This document shows positions 6,936 through 16,780 of a stretch of DNA of 18,491 bases, in pieces (position 1 is the first letter of the stretch; each line of letters starts with the position of its first letter). This DNA is from Cryomorphaceae bacterium (lineage in GTDB: Bacteria; Bacteroidota; Bacteroidia; Flavobacteriales; Schleiferiaceae). The DNA is taken from the NCBI GenBank assembly GCA_003507115.1, contig DNWN01000038.1:7494-25984 (forward strand). Direction: 5' to 3'. A program made the translations under genes and the position numbers. The notes under the pieces were generated by a model, which saw only the letters and a program-made list of their open reading frames with translations, was not told where the DNA came from and searched no databases.

Positions 6936-8395
6936 AACTGCTCAAAGACATCTTATTCGGCTTGCGCCTCCAAGAAGTGGTCGGCCCCACTCAGGTGGCC
7001 ATTGACGCCGTTACGGGGGATTCCCGGTTGGTCCGAAAGGATCATCTATTTGTCGCGATCCGCGGAACACATAGCGATGGACATCGCTATATGGAGGCGG
7101 CTGCCCAAAGTGGTGCCTGCGCCATCCTCTGCGAGGTCTTGCCCGAAACTCTCCACCCACAGGTTACCTATTTACAGGTTCCCGACACCCACCGCGCCTA
7201 TGCGCTCTTGGCCGCCAATTGGTTTGGCCGTCCGGCAGAACAGATGCAGGTCGTGGGGGTCACAGGTACCAATGGGAAGACAACCACAGCTACCCTCCTC
7301 TATCAGCTTTACAGCCACCGTGGGGTGAAGGCGGGCTTGATTTCCACCGTGCGCATTGTAATCCACGGCAAAGAATTTCCCGCCACCCACACGACCCCGG
7401 ATGCCTGGGTTCTGCAAAAATATTTGGCTGACATGGCCGCGGCGGGATGCAAGGTGGTCTTTATGGAGGTCAGTTCCCACGGTCTCGTGCAGCAGCGCGT
7501 CGCGGGCATCCCTTTTGCCGGCGCTATTTTCTCGAATATCAGCCGAGATCACCTGGACTACCACGAGACTATGGATGCCTACGTGGCCGCCAAGAAAATG
7601 CTTTTCGACGGGCTGTCTCCGAAGGCCTTCGCCCTAGTGAATAGCGACGACAAGCACGGCGAAACCATGTTACTCGATTGTGCCGCCAAACCCATCACCT
7701 ACGCGCTTCGTCGGGCAGCCGACATCAAGGTGCGCGTCCTCGAAAGCCACCTCAATGGCACCCTGATCAGTATGAACCAGCGCGAATGCTGGATGCATTT
7801 GATTGGGGAGTTCAACGCCTACAATGCGGCCGCCATTTTTGGGGCCGCTACGGCCCTGGGCATGCCCGCGGACGAAGCCTTGCAGGGAATTTCGGCCTTG
7901 CATTCCGTGGACGGACGGTTTCAGCGGGTCCTCGGCCCGCGTGAAATTGTCGGCATCGTGGACTATGCCCACACGCCCGACGCCCTCCAAAACGTTCTCC
8001 AAACCTTGCAAGCCTTCCGCCAAGGGCCTCAGCACATTATCACGGTGGTGGGTTGCGGGGGTGACCGCGACACCGGGAAGCGTCCCCAGATGGCCCAAAT
8101 TGCCGCCGACCTCAGCGACTATGTGGTGTTAACGAGCGACAACCCCCGCAGTGAATCGCCGGCAGCCATTCTACGCGACATGGAAGCGGGATTGGACCCC
8201 GTCCAGAAACGCCGATGCATTACCGTGGAGGACCGCCATCAAGGCATCAAACTCGCCTGCCAACACGCCAAGCCGGGGGACATCATCCTCGTTGCCGGCA
8301 AGGGCCATGAGAAATACCAAGAGATTCAAGGGGTCAAGCATCCCTTTGATGACGTTGCCGTACTGAAATCCACCCTTAAAGACGTCCACGCCTAA
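6932..8395 (+). CDS. murE: UDP-N-acetylmuramoyl-L-alanyl-D-glutamate--2,6-diaminopimelate ligase MurE
   Basis: A 487-residue cytoplasmic Mur ligase adding the third peptide residue to UDP-MurNAc-Ala-Glu. The N-terminal UDP-binding domain includes TGDSR. The ATP P-loop is GTNGKTT (112-118). The DNPR motif at 403-406 in the C-terminal domain is the established marker for meso-diaminopimelate as substrate, so the cell wall should be of the DAP type. The open frame extends to 6701 inside ftsI, but the ATG at 6932 overlaps the ftsI stop by 4 nt and gives the family N-terminus (MKLLKDIL). mraY starts 3 nt after the stop. Confidence 0.97.
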   Translation: MKLLKDILFGLRLQEVVGPTQVAIDAVTGDSRLVRKDHLFVAIRGTHSDGHRYMEAAAQSGACAILCEVLPETLHPQVTYLQVPDTHRAYALLAANWFGRPAEQMQVVGVTGTNGKTTTATLLYQLYSHRGVKAGLISTVRIVIHGKEFPATHTTPDAWVLQKYLADMAAAGCKVVFMEVSSHGLVQQRVAGIPFAGAIFSNISRDHLDYHETMDAYVAAKKMLFDGLSPKAFALVNSDDKHGETMLLDCAAKPITYALRRAADIKVRVLESHLNGTLISMNQRECWMHLIGEFNAYNAAAIFGAATALGMPADEALQGISALHSVDGRFQRVLGPREIVGIVDYAHTPDALQNVLQTLQAFRQGPQHIITVVGCGGDRDTGKRPQMAQIAADLSDYVVLTSDNPRSESPAAILRDMEAGLDPVQKRRCITVEDRHQGIKLACQHAKPGDIILVAGKGHEKYQEIQGVKHPFDDVAVLKSTLKDVHA

Positions 8396-8398
8396 GCT

Positions 8399-9625
8399 AT
8401 GCTCTACGAACTCTTCACCTACCTCGACCGCCTGGATATTCCTGGCGCAGGACTCTTTCAGTTTCTGACCTTCCGAGCCGCGATGGCCATCTTGGGTGCC
8501 CTAACCATCAGCCTCCTCTTCGGCCGCCAATTGATTGAACGCCTCCGTGCGCAGCAAATTGGCGAGACGATACGCGATTTGGGACTAGAAGGCCAAATGG
8601 CCAAAAAAGGCACTCCCACGATGGGTGGATTGATCATTTTGGCCGCCATCATCATTCCGGTCGTCTTCTTTGCCGATCTCGGAAACATTTATATCCAATT
8701 GCTCCTGTTGACCACGGTCTGGATGGGCGCCATCGGCTTCGCAGATGACTACATCAAGGTCTTCCAGAAAAACAAGGAAGGCCTGCGCGGCCTCTTCAAA
8801 GTCATTGGCCAAATCACCTTGGGAATTATCGTGGGGGCCGTGTTGGCCTTCCACCCCGATGTCACGATGAAGGAAGAGGTGCCCATTGCCCGCCAAACGA
8901 ACTTGTACGGGGAGAGTACCCAGCAAGCCCCCGTTTTCGGGCAGGCCGAACAGAGCCTCAAAACCACGATTCCCTTTCTCAAGGACGCCACCTTTGACTA
9001 CGTCCAACTGACGGATTGGATTGGAGGCTCGGAATGGGCTTGGATTGGCTTCATCTTGGTGGTCATCTTCATCATCACCGCGGTGAGCAATGGTGCCAAC
9101 TTGACGGATGGCCTGGACGGCCTCGCGGGCGGCACTTCGGCCATCATCGCCTTCACGCTAGCCATCCTGGCCTATGTTAGTGGTTCGGTTGTCTTTGCGA
9201 GTTACTTAGACATTATGTACATCCCCAATTCCGGGGAGCTCGTCGTCTTTGCCGCCGCCTTTCTGGGCGCCTGCATCGGCTTCTTGTGGTACAACACCTA
9301 CCCCGCGCAGGTCTTTATGGGCGACACGGGTAGCCTGTCGATTGGCGCCATTATCGCAGTCTTTGCCATCGTGGTGCGCAAGGAGTTGCTCATCCCCATT
9401 TTGGCCGGCATTTTTCTCGTCGAAAACCTCAGCGTCATCCTACAGGTCAGCTACTTCAAATACACCAAGAAGAAGTACGGCGAGGGCCGTCGCATTTTCC
9501 TCATGTCTCCCCTGCATCATCACTACCAAAAGAAGGGTTTGCACGAATCCAAAATCGTCACCCGCTTTTGGATCTCCGGGATTTTCTTGGCCATTCTCAC
9601 CCTCATTACTCTGAAACTGCGCTAA
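8399..9625 (+). CDS. mraY: Phospho-N-acetylmuramoyl-pentapeptide transferase MraY
   Basis: A 408-residue polytopic membrane enzyme that transfers phospho-MurNAc-pentapeptide to undecaprenyl phosphate, making lipid I. Family motifs are KKGTPTMGG (69-77), the catalytic-region DDY (116-118), [12 protein letters not shown] (234-245), FMGDTGS (307-312, with Asp309) and the cytoplasmic triad HHH (373-375). Between the helix ending near 151 and the one starting near 212 there is an insertion of about 50 residues that makes the protein longer than the roughly 360-residue Escherichia coli enzyme. The stop and the murD start share one base (TAATG). It draws on the product of the Mur ligases; MurF, which completes the pentapeptide, is not in this window. 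Confidence 0.97.
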   Translation: MLYELFTYLDRLDIPGAGLFQFLTFRAAMAILGALTISLLFGRQLIERLRAQQIGETIRDLGLEGQMAKKGTPTMGGLIILAAIIIPVVFFADLGNIYIQLLLLTTVWMGAIGFADDYIKVFQKNKEGLRGLFKVIGQITLGIIVGAVLAFHPDVTMKEEVPIARQTNLYGESTQQAPVFGQAEQSLKTTIPFLKDATFDYVQLTDWIGGSEWAWIGFILVVIFIITAVSNGANLTDGLDGLAGGTSAIIAFTLAILAYVSGSVVFASYLDIMYIPNSGELVVFAAAFLGACIGFLWYNTYPAQVFMGDTGSLSIGAIIAVFAIVVRKELLIPILAGIFLVENLSVILQVSYFKYTKKKYGEGRRIFLMSPLHHHYQKKGLHESKIVTRFWISGIFLAILTLITLKLR

Positions 9626-10971
9626 TGGCCTACCCCCTTTCCATCGGCATCTTGGGCGGCGGCGAAAGTGGCATGGGCGCAGCCTTGCTCGCCAAGCACC
9701 TCGGCATATCCTGCTTCTTGTCGGAGGGCAAGCAGTTGGGCGAGGCGCACCGGGCCGAACTCCAAGCCGCCGGCATCGACTTTGAGGAAGGCGGCCATGA
9801 CTTAGAGCGCCTCTGTGCATGCGAGGCCGTGGTCAAGAGCCCGGGCATTTCTCCCACTCTGCCGGTGGTTCAGGCTATCAAGTCGGCCGGTGTCCCCATA
9901 TGGTCGGACATAGAATGGTTTTACCGCTGCAAGCCCGCTGGCACACGTGTGGCGGCCATCACGGGATCCAATGGAAAAACGACGACGACCGCATGGCTCG
10001 GGCATATCCTCACGAAAAGCGGCGCCAATGTGCGCGTAGGAGGCAATATCGGGACGGGGGCCGGACGATTGCTCCTCGGCGAGCCCGCCGACATCTATGT
10101 TTTGGAAGTGAGTAGCTACCAACTAGAGGACTGCCCCACGTTCAAACCCAATGTCGCTGTACTGACTAATATCACCCCGGACCATTTGGACCGCTATGGG
10201 ACCTTGGCCAACTACACCGATGCCAAATTTCAAATTACCGCCCACCAAACCCCCGAAGACGCCTTCCTCTACTACGCTGAAGACCCCATCACCGTGGCGG
10301 AGCTCGGTCGGGTGAAGGCTCAAAAATTTCCCATTTACACCACCGAACCTGTCGATAAGCCCCACGTGGGCGCTTATCCGGAGGACCACCACTTTACACT
10401 CATCCCTCATCCCGAAGAAGCTATGACCATCGAGGAACTCGCCCTACAAGGCAAACACAACAGCTACAATGCGTTAGCGGCCGGCCTTAGTGCCCGACTG
10501 CTTCAAGTCCGTAGCGATATGGTGCGCGAATCGCTCGCCCATTTTGAAGGTCTGGAGCACCGCATGGAAAGCGTCGGGCACGTGCACGGCATCCACTTTG
10601 TCAACGACTCCAAGGCCACCAACGTCAACTCGACCTACTATGCCCTGGAGAGCATGAAGACCCCTGTGGTTTGGATACTGGGCGGGGTCGACAAAGGCAA
10701 CGACTACTCCGAACTCTTCGCCTTGGTGGAGAAAAAAGTCAAGGCCGTCATCGCGCTCGGAGCGGACGTCGCCAAGATCCGAGAAGCCTTTCTCGGACGT
10801 GTCGAGATCTACGAAGAGGTGACCAGCATGGATGCGGCCGTCCGAACCAGCTATCAGTATGCCTCCAAGGGCGAAACCGTCTTGCTTTCCCCTTGCTGCG
10901 CCAGCTTTGACCTCTTCCAAAACTACCAAGATCGCGGACTTCAATTTAAAGCCGCCGTTCGCAAACTCTAA
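9625..10971 (+). CDS. murD: UDP-N-acetylmuramoylalanine--D-glutamate ligase MurD
   Basis: A 448-residue cytoplasmic Mur ligase adding D-Glu to UDP-MurNAc-L-Ala. The N-terminal nucleotide-binding loop is GGGESGMG (11-18), the ATP P-loop is GSNGKTT (114-120), and the C-terminal region has NDSKATN and GGVDKG segments characteristic of MurD. The ATG at 9625 overlaps the mraY stop by one base in TAATG, a typical reinitiation arrangement; an upstream start at 9568 would extend into mraY and add residues unlike the family. ftsW follows after 14 nt, one of the two largest gaps in the operon. Confidence 0.97.
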   Translation: MAYPLSIGILGGGESGMGAALLAKHLGISCFLSEGKQLGEAHRAELQAAGIDFEEGGHDLERLCACEAVVKSPGISPTLPVVQAIKSAGVPIWSDIEWFYRCKPAGTRVAAITGSNGKTTTTAWLGHILTKSGANVRVGGNIGTGAGRLLLGEPADIYVLEVSSYQLEDCPTFKPNVAVLTNITPDHLDRYGTLANYTDAKFQITAHQTPEDAFLYYAEDPITVAELGRVKAQKFPIYTTEPVDKPHVGAYPEDHHFTLIPHPEEAMTIEELALQGKHNSYNALAAGLSARLLQVRSDMVRESLAHFEGLEHRMESVGHVHGIHFVNDSKATNVNSTYYALESMKTPVVWILGGVDKGNDYSELFALVEKKVKAVIALGADVAKIREAFLGRVEIYEEVTSMDAAVRTSYQYASKGETVLLSPCCASFDLFQNYQDRGLQFKAAVRKL

Positions 10972-10985
10972 GCCTCTCCCCCGCA

Positions 10986-12158
10986 ATGAACCCCATGGAA
11001 CGTTTTACCACCTATTTCCAAGGCAGCACGCAGATCTGGATGATCACGCTGCTCTTGGCGGTATTCTCGTTCCTTCCGGTGTTCAGTGCCAGCACCAACG
11101 TATACATGCACATGGCACATATCACCTTGGGGCTCCTCATTGCCCAAGGTGCACACCGGGTTCCCTACCGCTTCTTCGGGCCCCTGTCTGTCATGCTGCT
11201 ATGGATTTCATTGGGGCTCTTGGCCTTTACGATTGCCCAAGGCCAAACCATCGGGGGCGCCAACTCCTCCCGTTGGATTTACGTCTTTGGCCTTTCCTTT
11301 CAACCCAGTGCTCTCGCGGCCGTCACGCTCATGGTCTATTTGGCCCGAAAGCTCGCCAAGCACGAGGGAGCCTGGGAGTTTAAGGCCTCCATCAAAAGCC
11401 TGCTCTGGCCCATCTTCGCGGTCTGCGCCTTGGTTCTCCCCGCCAACTTTTCCACCTCCGCCCTCATCTTCGTCAATAGCATGATTCTCCTTTCTGTGGG
11501 CGGCTATCCCTTCAAGCATGTGAGCAAAATTGTGGGGGCCGGCATCGTCTTCTTGGGCCTCTTTATCGCCCTGGCCAAGGCCTTTCCCGAAGCCATGCCC
11601 AACCGCGTCGATACGTGGATGGATCGCATTGACACCTTTGTCGGCGGCGGGGACGAAGATGACACCTACCAAACGACCCTGGCCATGACTGCCATCGCCG
11701 AAGGCGGGGTCAAAGGCATGGGTCCCGGCCGTGGATTACACAAGCATTTCTTGCCCCAAAACAACTCAGACTTTATCTACGCCACCATCGTCGAGGAATA
11801 CGGCCTCGTGGGGGGAACCGCCGTACTCCTGATGTACCTCTGGTTCATGTTGGCATCCGTACGCGTGGCCCGACGGGCCCACGATTTGTTTGGACGCCTG
11901 GTCGTCATTGGGCTCAGTTTTGCCATCTCCTTCCAAGCGTTGATCAACATGGCCGTGGCGGTCAACCTGTTTCCGGTCACGGGCCAAACCCTCCCGCTCG
12001 TCAGTGCCGGCGGTTCCTCCATCTGGATGACCTGCCTGGCCATCGGCATCATCCTCTCCGTTAGCCGCGGACGGGGAGACGGCGAAACCATGGATGCCGA
12101 CATGGATCAAGCCAACGCCGAAGAGATTCAATCCCTAAACGCCTTGGAAGATGCCTAA
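10986..12158 (+). CDS. ftsW: Septal peptidoglycan glycosyltransferase FtsW (SEDS family)
   Basis: A 390-residue SEDS-family membrane protein that polymerises lipid II at the division site with FtsI. Several hydrophobic helices are visible, starting with LLLAVFSFLPVFSAST (23-38), the usual FtsW/RodA first helix. The large extracytoplasmic loop has a GPGRGLHK segment, and the late loop GQTLPLVSAGGSS corresponds to the conserved signature of the family. A cytoplasmic acidic tail of about 30 residues ends the protein. Position between murD and murG supports FtsW over RodA. The ATG at 10986 is used; an in-frame ATG three codons later is possible. The 3' end overlaps murG by 8 nt. Confidence 0.95.
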   Translation: MNPMERFTTYFQGSTQIWMITLLLAVFSFLPVFSASTNVYMHMAHITLGLLIAQGAHRVPYRFFGPLSVMLLWISLGLLAFTIAQGQTIGGANSSRWIYVFGLSFQPSALAAVTLMVYLARKLAKHEGAWEFKASIKSLLWPIFAVCALVLPANFSTSALIFVNSMILLSVGGYPFKHVSKIVGAGIVFLGLFIALAKAFPEAMPNRVDTWMDRIDTFVGGGDEDDTYQTTLAMTAIAEGGVKGMGPGRGLHKHFLPQNNSDFIYATIVEEYGLVGGTAVLLMYLWFMLASVRVARRAHDLFGRLVVIGLSFAISFQALINMAVAVNLFPVTGQTLPLVSAGGSSIWMTCLAIGIILSVSRGRGDGETMDADMDQANAEEIQSLNALEDA

Positions 12159-13272
12159 TCCCTTGCGCATCGTTCTCAGCGGAGGCGGAACCGGGGGGCA
12201 TATCTTCCCGGCGGTCAGTATTGCGCACGAAATCCGAGCTCGCTACCCCCATGCCGACATCCACTTCGTCGGCGCCCAAAGCCGAATGGAGATGGAACGC
12301 ATCCCGGCCGCAGGCTATCCCATCACCGGCATTCCTATTGCGGGCTTTCAACGGAAAAACCTCGCCAAAAACCTCGGACTTCCCGCCAAAATCATCCGCA
12401 GCCTCGCCCAAGTACGCGCCCTGCTGCGTGCCCAAAAACCCCACGCCGTCCTCGGCACAGGCGGCTACGTCAGTGGTCCCACCCTCTTTATGGCGCAGCG
12501 TCTGGGCATCCCCACGCTCATCCAAGAGCAAAACGGGTTTGCCGGCTGGACCAATCGCCTCGTTAGCCGACGCGCCCGCGCGATTTGCACCGCCTATCCG
12601 GGAATGGAGCGCGTCTTCCCCGCGGACCGCACCTTCCAAACAGGGAATCCCGTTCGCCCCGAAATCGCCGCCATGGCCAGCCATCCCCCAACGGAAGCAG
12701 AGCGGTCCGCCGCCAAACTGGCCTTGGGCTTTGATCCGAACCGCCCGCTCATCCTCATCCTTGGCGGTAGCCAAGGTGCCCGCGCTATCAACCATGCCGT
12801 GGGGGAGGCCGAAGCCACGTGGATGGCCGCGGGCCACCAAATCTTGTGGCAATGTGGCCGGTTCTACATCGACGAGCTGAACGCACAGTTCACTCCCCAT
12901 CCGGACCGCCGCATCACCGCCTTCCTTGACGACATGGTCGCCGCCTACACCGCCGCAGATATCCTGGTTTCGCGCGCAGGGGCTGGCACCCTCTCCGAGG
13001 TGTGCTGCGCGAGTGCAGCCGCCCTGTTGATTCCCTCGCCCAATGTGGCCGAAGACCATCAAACCCACAACGCATTGAGCCTGCACGACCGCGGCGCGGC
13101 CCTCCATGTGCCCGAGCGAGATGCCGCCCAGGTGACTGGTCTGGTGCTGGACTATTTGAGCGATTCTTCCAAGCTGGAGGGCCTCCGGGCTGGGGCCCGG
13201 GCGCTGGCGCAGCCGCGCGCCGCGCAAGAGATTGTGGATCACGTTGAACGCCTTTGGACTTGGAAGCCATGA
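12151..13272 (+). CDS. murG: UDP-GlcNAc:lipid I N-acetylglucosaminyltransferase MurG
   Basis: A 373-residue GT-B glycosyltransferase, peripheral on the inner face of the cytoplasmic membrane, converting lipid I to lipid II. The N-terminal G-loop GGGTGGH (11-17), the second glycine-rich loop GGSQGA, and the donor-binding SRAGAGTLSE (274-283) are all present and intact. The length is normal. The ATG overlaps the end of ftsW by 8 nt, and the stop overlaps the murC start in ATGA. A long antisense open frame over this gene (12061-13281) is a composition artefact. Confidence 0.97.
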   Translation: MPNPLRIVLSGGGTGGHIFPAVSIAHEIRARYPHADIHFVGAQSRMEMERIPAAGYPITGIPIAGFQRKNLAKNLGLPAKIIRSLAQVRALLRAQKPHAVLGTGGYVSGPTLFMAQRLGIPTLIQEQNGFAGWTNRLVSRRARAICTAYPGMERVFPADRTFQTGNPVRPEIAAMASHPPTEAERSAAKLALGFDPNRPLILILGGSQGARAINHAVGEAEATWMAAGHQILWQCGRFYIDELNAQFTPHPDRRITAFLDDMVAAYTAADILVSRAGAGTLSEVCCASAAALLIPSPNVAEDHQTHNALSLHDRGAALHVPERDAAQVTGLVLDYLSDSSKLEGLRAGARALAQPRAAQEIVDHVERLWTWKP

Positions 13273-14591
13273 CGATGCCACGCGCCATAGATTTCTTGGG
13301 CATCGGAGGCATTGGGATGTCCGCCTTAGCGCGTTGGGCTTTGGCTCAGGGTATGTCGGTTTCGGGCTATGACAAAACGCCCAGTCCTTTGACCGATGCG
13401 CTGAGGGCGGAAGGTGCGCGCGTCCGGTTTGACGATCGCCCCGAGGCCGCGCCGGCGGATACCGCGACCTGGGTCATTTATACCCCGGCCATCCCCGCAC
13501 AGCACCCGCAATTGAGGCAGGCCTTGGAACGCGGACAGACGGTCATGAAGCGGGCGGCCTTCTTGGGGATGTTGGCGAATGACGGCACCTGCTTGGCGGT
13601 GGCAGGAACCCATGGCAAGACCACCACTTCCTGTCTGCTCACCTGGATTTTGCACCAATCGGGGCGGCCTGTTCAGGCCTTCTTGGGGGGCATTTCGAGT
13701 AACCTACAAAGCAACTTTTTGCCGGGCCCGGCGGAGATTACCGTGGTGGAAGCGGATGAATTTGATCGGTCCTTTTTGCACTTGCATCCGACGGCGGCCG
13801 TGATTACCTCGACGGATGCCGACCATTTGGACGTTTATGGAGATGCGGGGCATGTTGCCGAAGCCTTTGGGCTCTTTGCCGGCCAATGTGCCCACGTGTA
13901 CCGAAGTGCCTCCACTTCCGGGGTATCGGGCGTCGAATACGGCCTGGGGCACCAAGCCTACCGGGCTGAAAATGTGCGGGTCGAAAATGGTAAGCAACAC
14001 TTCACGTTGGTGCTCGGCGAGGACCGGGTGGACCATGTTCAAGCCGGACTGCCGGGGATGCACAACATCGAAAATGCCGTTGCGGCGGCCTGCCTCGCGC
14101 ACCACGTCGGGCTGTCCGCCGAGGAGATTGCCCAGGGCATTTCCAGCTTCACTGGGGTTCGGCGCCGTTTTGACGTGCGCTGGACCGAACCGGGACAGGC
14201 TTACATCGACGACTATGCACATCACCCCACGGAGATCACGCGTCTATTGGATGCCGTGCATAGTCTGTATCCTGGGCAGCCGGTCGCACTCTTGTTCCAG
14301 CCCCACCTTTTCAGCCGCACCCGGGACTTTATGCCCGGATTTGCGGAAGCCTTAGGACAGGCCGATCGCGTGGGCATCCTGCCCATCTATCCCGCACGGG
14401 AAGCGGCCATCCCTGGCATCACCTCGGAAGTCCTCGCCGCTCGCATTTCTGGGGCTTGTTTCGTCCCCGAATCCGAAGGGTTGAATTGGCTTTTGGCCCA
14501 ACCCGAAGCCATAAAATTGACCGTGGGCGCTGGGGACATTGACCGCCTCGTCGAACCTCTCGTTGAACACTTTCATCAAGCTGCCTCATGA
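13269..14591 (+). CDS. murC: UDP-N-acetylmuramate--L-alanine ligase MurC
   Basis: A 440-residue cytoplasmic Mur ligase adding L-Ala to UDP-MurNAc, the first peptide step. The N-terminal Rossmann loop is GIGGIGMSAL (11-20), the ATP P-loop is GTHGKTT (113-119), and DDYAHHP (314-320), a MurC hallmark, is present. The frame is open to a TTG at 13254, but the ATG at 13269 forms an ATGA overlap with the murG stop like other junctions here; an ATG two codons later (13275) is an alternative. The stop overlaps the ftsQ ATG in the same way. No ddl or murB follows, unlike the Escherichia coli arrangement. Confidence 0.97.
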   Translation: MTMPRAIDFLGIGGIGMSALARWALAQGMSVSGYDKTPSPLTDALRAEGARVRFDDRPEAAPADTATWVIYTPAIPAQHPQLRQALERGQTVMKRAAFLGMLANDGTCLAVAGTHGKTTTSCLLTWILHQSGRPVQAFLGGISSNLQSNFLPGPAEITVVEADEFDRSFLHLHPTAAVITSTDADHLDVYGDAGHVAEAFGLFAGQCAHVYRSASTSGVSGVEYGLGHQAYRAENVRVENGKQHFTLVLGEDRVDHVQAGLPGMHNIENAVAAACLAHHVGLSAEEIAQGISSFTGVRRRFDVRWTEPGQAYIDDYAHHPTEITRLLDAVHSLYPGQPVALLFQPHLFSRTRDFMPGFAEALGQADRVGILPIYPAREAAIPGITSEVLAARISGACFVPESEGLNWLLAQPEAIKLTVGAGDIDRLVEPLVEHFHQAAS

Positions 14592-15325
14592 CCTGGTTTA
14601 AGCGCATCGTTGTCGTCCTTACGTGGGCCATGGTGTTGGTCGGGGGAATATTTGCCCTTTTGAGCAGCCAATCCCTCCGAGAAAGCCGTCCTATTTTGGG
14701 CTATCAATTACACATACATACTCCTGAAAATCAACACTTTCTGATAAAAGAAGACCTGGAAAATCTGCTCCGCGAGGCGGGGGCCCCCTGGGATTCCGTG
14801 ACTCGGGCAGAAATCAACATCCCATTGTTAGAAGAAAACTTGCGCAAACACCCGCTGGTGCTGGGCGCCGAGGTATTTTCAACATGGGAAGGAGTACTCC
14901 ATGTGGAGATTGTCCAAAAAGAAGCTAAAGCGCGCATGGCCAATGGATTAGACATGATGTACGTCGATGAATCGGGAGGGACTTTCCCCCTTTCGGCGCA
15001 TGCGACCGCGCGATTGCCGCTACTAACGGGCCTCGAAGACTCCCTTCAGCGCGTCGAAGCCCTGCAAATGCTCAGCCACGCAACCACGCATCCGGCCTTC
15101 CCCGGAGGTTGGTCTGCCTTGGACCGCGATGACCGTGGCCGCTACACCGCTTACCCCGATTGGCACCCTCATGCGATCCGCTGGGGGGCGGCCTCCCGAT
15201 TTGATGAAAAAGCCCACAAGGCTCACTCCCTCTATGCCCAATTGCTCCAGGCCAAATCCCTGGATAGCCTGCGCTGGATGGATGTGCGCTTTGCCGGCCA
15301 AGTTGTTTATGAATTTATCGATTGA
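14588..15325 (+). CDS. ftsQ: Cell division protein FtsQ/DivIB
   Basis: A 245-residue bitopic protein with one N-terminal membrane segment (about 7-25), a POTRA-like region at about 38-112 (including the LLEENLRKHPLVLGAEV segment typical of FtsQ), and a periplasmic beta domain to the end. FtsQ links FtsL/FtsB to the rest of the divisome. Overall sequence is divergent, as usual for this family, and the call combines topology, the POTRA pattern and the murC-ftsQ-ftsA position. It starts in an ATGA overlap with murC and ends 3 nt before ftsA. The cytoplasmic tail is very short, about 6 residues. Confidence 0.92.
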   Translation: MTWFKRIVVVLTWAMVLVGGIFALLSSQSLRESRPILGYQLHIHTPENQHFLIKEDLENLLREAGAPWDSVTRAEINIPLLEENLRKHPLVLGAEVFSTWEGVLHVEIVQKEAKARMANGLDMMYVDESGGTFPLSAHATARLPLLTGLEDSLQRVEALQMLSHATTHPAFPGGWSALDRDDRGRYTAYPDWHPHAIRWGAASRFDEKAHKAHSLYAQLLQAKSLDSLRWMDVRFAGQVVYEFID

Positions 15326-15328
15326 CCC

Positions 15329-16765
15329 ATGAAGACTCACCGTATTGCTGTTGGCCTAGACATCGGAACCACCAAAATTGTTGCCCTCATCGGGCGCCAC
15401 AATGAGTTCGGAAAAATTGAAATTATCGGGCATGGTACGGCGCCGAGCCTCGGGGTTCAGCGTGGCGTGGTGGTCAACATTACGCAGACGATCGAGTCCA
15501 TCGAAAAGGCTGTGGAACTCGCCGAACAAAGCGCCGGCTTGAATATCAAATCCGTGGCCGTGGGCATTGCAGGACAGCATATCCGCAGTCTACAGCACAG
15601 TGACTACATCACCCGGGAAGATGCAGAGGAGGTCATTGAAGATGCGGATTTGGACCGCCTCACCGAAAACGTGCACAAGCTCGCCATGATGCCCGGAGAG
15701 GAAATCATCCACGTCCTGCCCCAGGAATACAAGGTGGACGGCCAAGGGGACATCAAGGAGCCCCGCGGCATGTACGGAGGACGACTCGAAGCGTCGTTCC
15801 ATATTGTCGTTGGCCAGCTGACCAGCATCAAAAACATCGCCCGCTGCGTAAAGAGCGCGAATCTCGATCTGCACACCGTCAACCTCGAGCCGCTGGCCAG
15901 CGCCGATGCGGTGTTGAGTCAAGAGGAAAAGGAGGCCGGTGTCGTGCTCGTAGATATCGGAGGTGGCACCACAGACGTAGCCATTTTCAAGGATGGCATC
16001 ATTCGCCATACCGCCGTCATCCCCCACGGCGGGAACATCATCACCAGTGACATCAAAGAAGGCTGCGCCATCATCGAGAAGCAAGCCGAAACACTGAAGG
16101 TCCGCTTTGGAAGTGCCTGGCCCGGTGAGAACAAGGAGAATGAAATCGTGGCCATCCCCGGCCTGCGCGGACGCGATCCCAAGGAAATTAGCCTCAAAAA
16201 CTTGAGCCGCATCATCCATGCTCGCTCGACCGAGATTATTAATGCGGTCTTCACCGAGATCAAAAACTATGGCTACGACCAACCTTCCAAGAAGCTCATC
16301 GCTGGCGTCGTGATCACAGGCGGCGGCAGCCAGCTAAAGCACATCAAGCAATTGGTGGAGTACTTGACGGGGTTGGACACGCGTGTGGGATACCCCAACG
16401 AGCACCTCGCCTCATTGGAAGCCACCAACCCCTTGAATTCCCCCATTTACGCGACCGCAGTGGGTCTGTTGATGCAGGGCTTGAACAGCCGCAAAGAGGT
16501 AGACTTTGTCGAGGTCATGGAGGATACGGCAGAGCCGATTGTCACCGAATTGGAGTTGGTCGATGACTCTGGCCTACCCATGGAGGAAGTGGGCTCGGAT
16601 GAATCACGCTTTGACCACCTCCTGGACCATGCTGAGGAAGACGATAACACCGAATTAGCCACGACCGAAGCATCGAAAAGCAGCAAAGCTCCTGTTGTCA
16701 GCCCGAATCAGAGCAATTGGTTCAAACGTTGGGCAGACAAGTTTATTGACATGATTGACGAATGA
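15329..16765 (+). CDS. ftsA: Cell division protein FtsA
   Basis: A 478-residue actin-family ATPase that tethers FtsZ filaments to the membrane. The phosphate 1 motif is DIGTTK (11-16), the 1C subdomain lies around 84-160, the phosphate 2 motif is DIGGGTTD (209-216), and the adenosine motif VVITGGGSQ follows. After the core, a flexible acidic and Ser/Thr-rich stretch of roughly 60 residues leads to a C-terminal amphipathic helix WFKRWADKFIDMI (from 464), the expected membrane-targeting sequence. The protein is longer than Escherichia coli FtsA (about 420 residues) mainly because of that linker. It starts 3 nt after ftsQ, and ftsZ begins 15 nt after its stop. Confidence 0.97.
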   Translation: MKTHRIAVGLDIGTTKIVALIGRHNEFGKIEIIGHGTAPSLGVQRGVVVNITQTIESIEKAVELAEQSAGLNIKSVAVGIAGQHIRSLQHSDYITREDAEEVIEDADLDRLTENVHKLAMMPGEEIIHVLPQEYKVDGQGDIKEPRGMYGGRLEASFHIVVGQLTSIKNIARCVKSANLDLHTVNLEPLASADAVLSQEEKEAGVVLVDIGGGTTDVAIFKDGIIRHTAVIPHGGNIITSDIKEGCAIIEKQAETLKVRFGSAWPGENKENEIVAIPGLRGRDPKEISLKNLSRIIHARSTEIINAVFTEIKNYGYDQPSKKLIAGVVITGGGSQLKHIKQLVEYLTGLDTRVGYPNEHLASLEATNPLNSPIYATAVGLLMQGLNSRKEVDFVEVMEDTAEPIVTELELVDDSGLPMEEVGSDESRFDHLLDHAEEDDNTELATTEASKSSKAPVVSPNQSNWFKRWADKFIDMIDE

Positions 16766-16780
16766 TCCCTACCCTATACT

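Noticed and set aside
12061..13281. A 406-codon open frame on the minus strand opposite murG
   Set aside because: It mirrors murG almost exactly, shows no recognisable domain, and its translation is low-complexity Gly/Ala/Arg/Asp as expected from the complement of a G+C-rich gene. MurG has every family motif.
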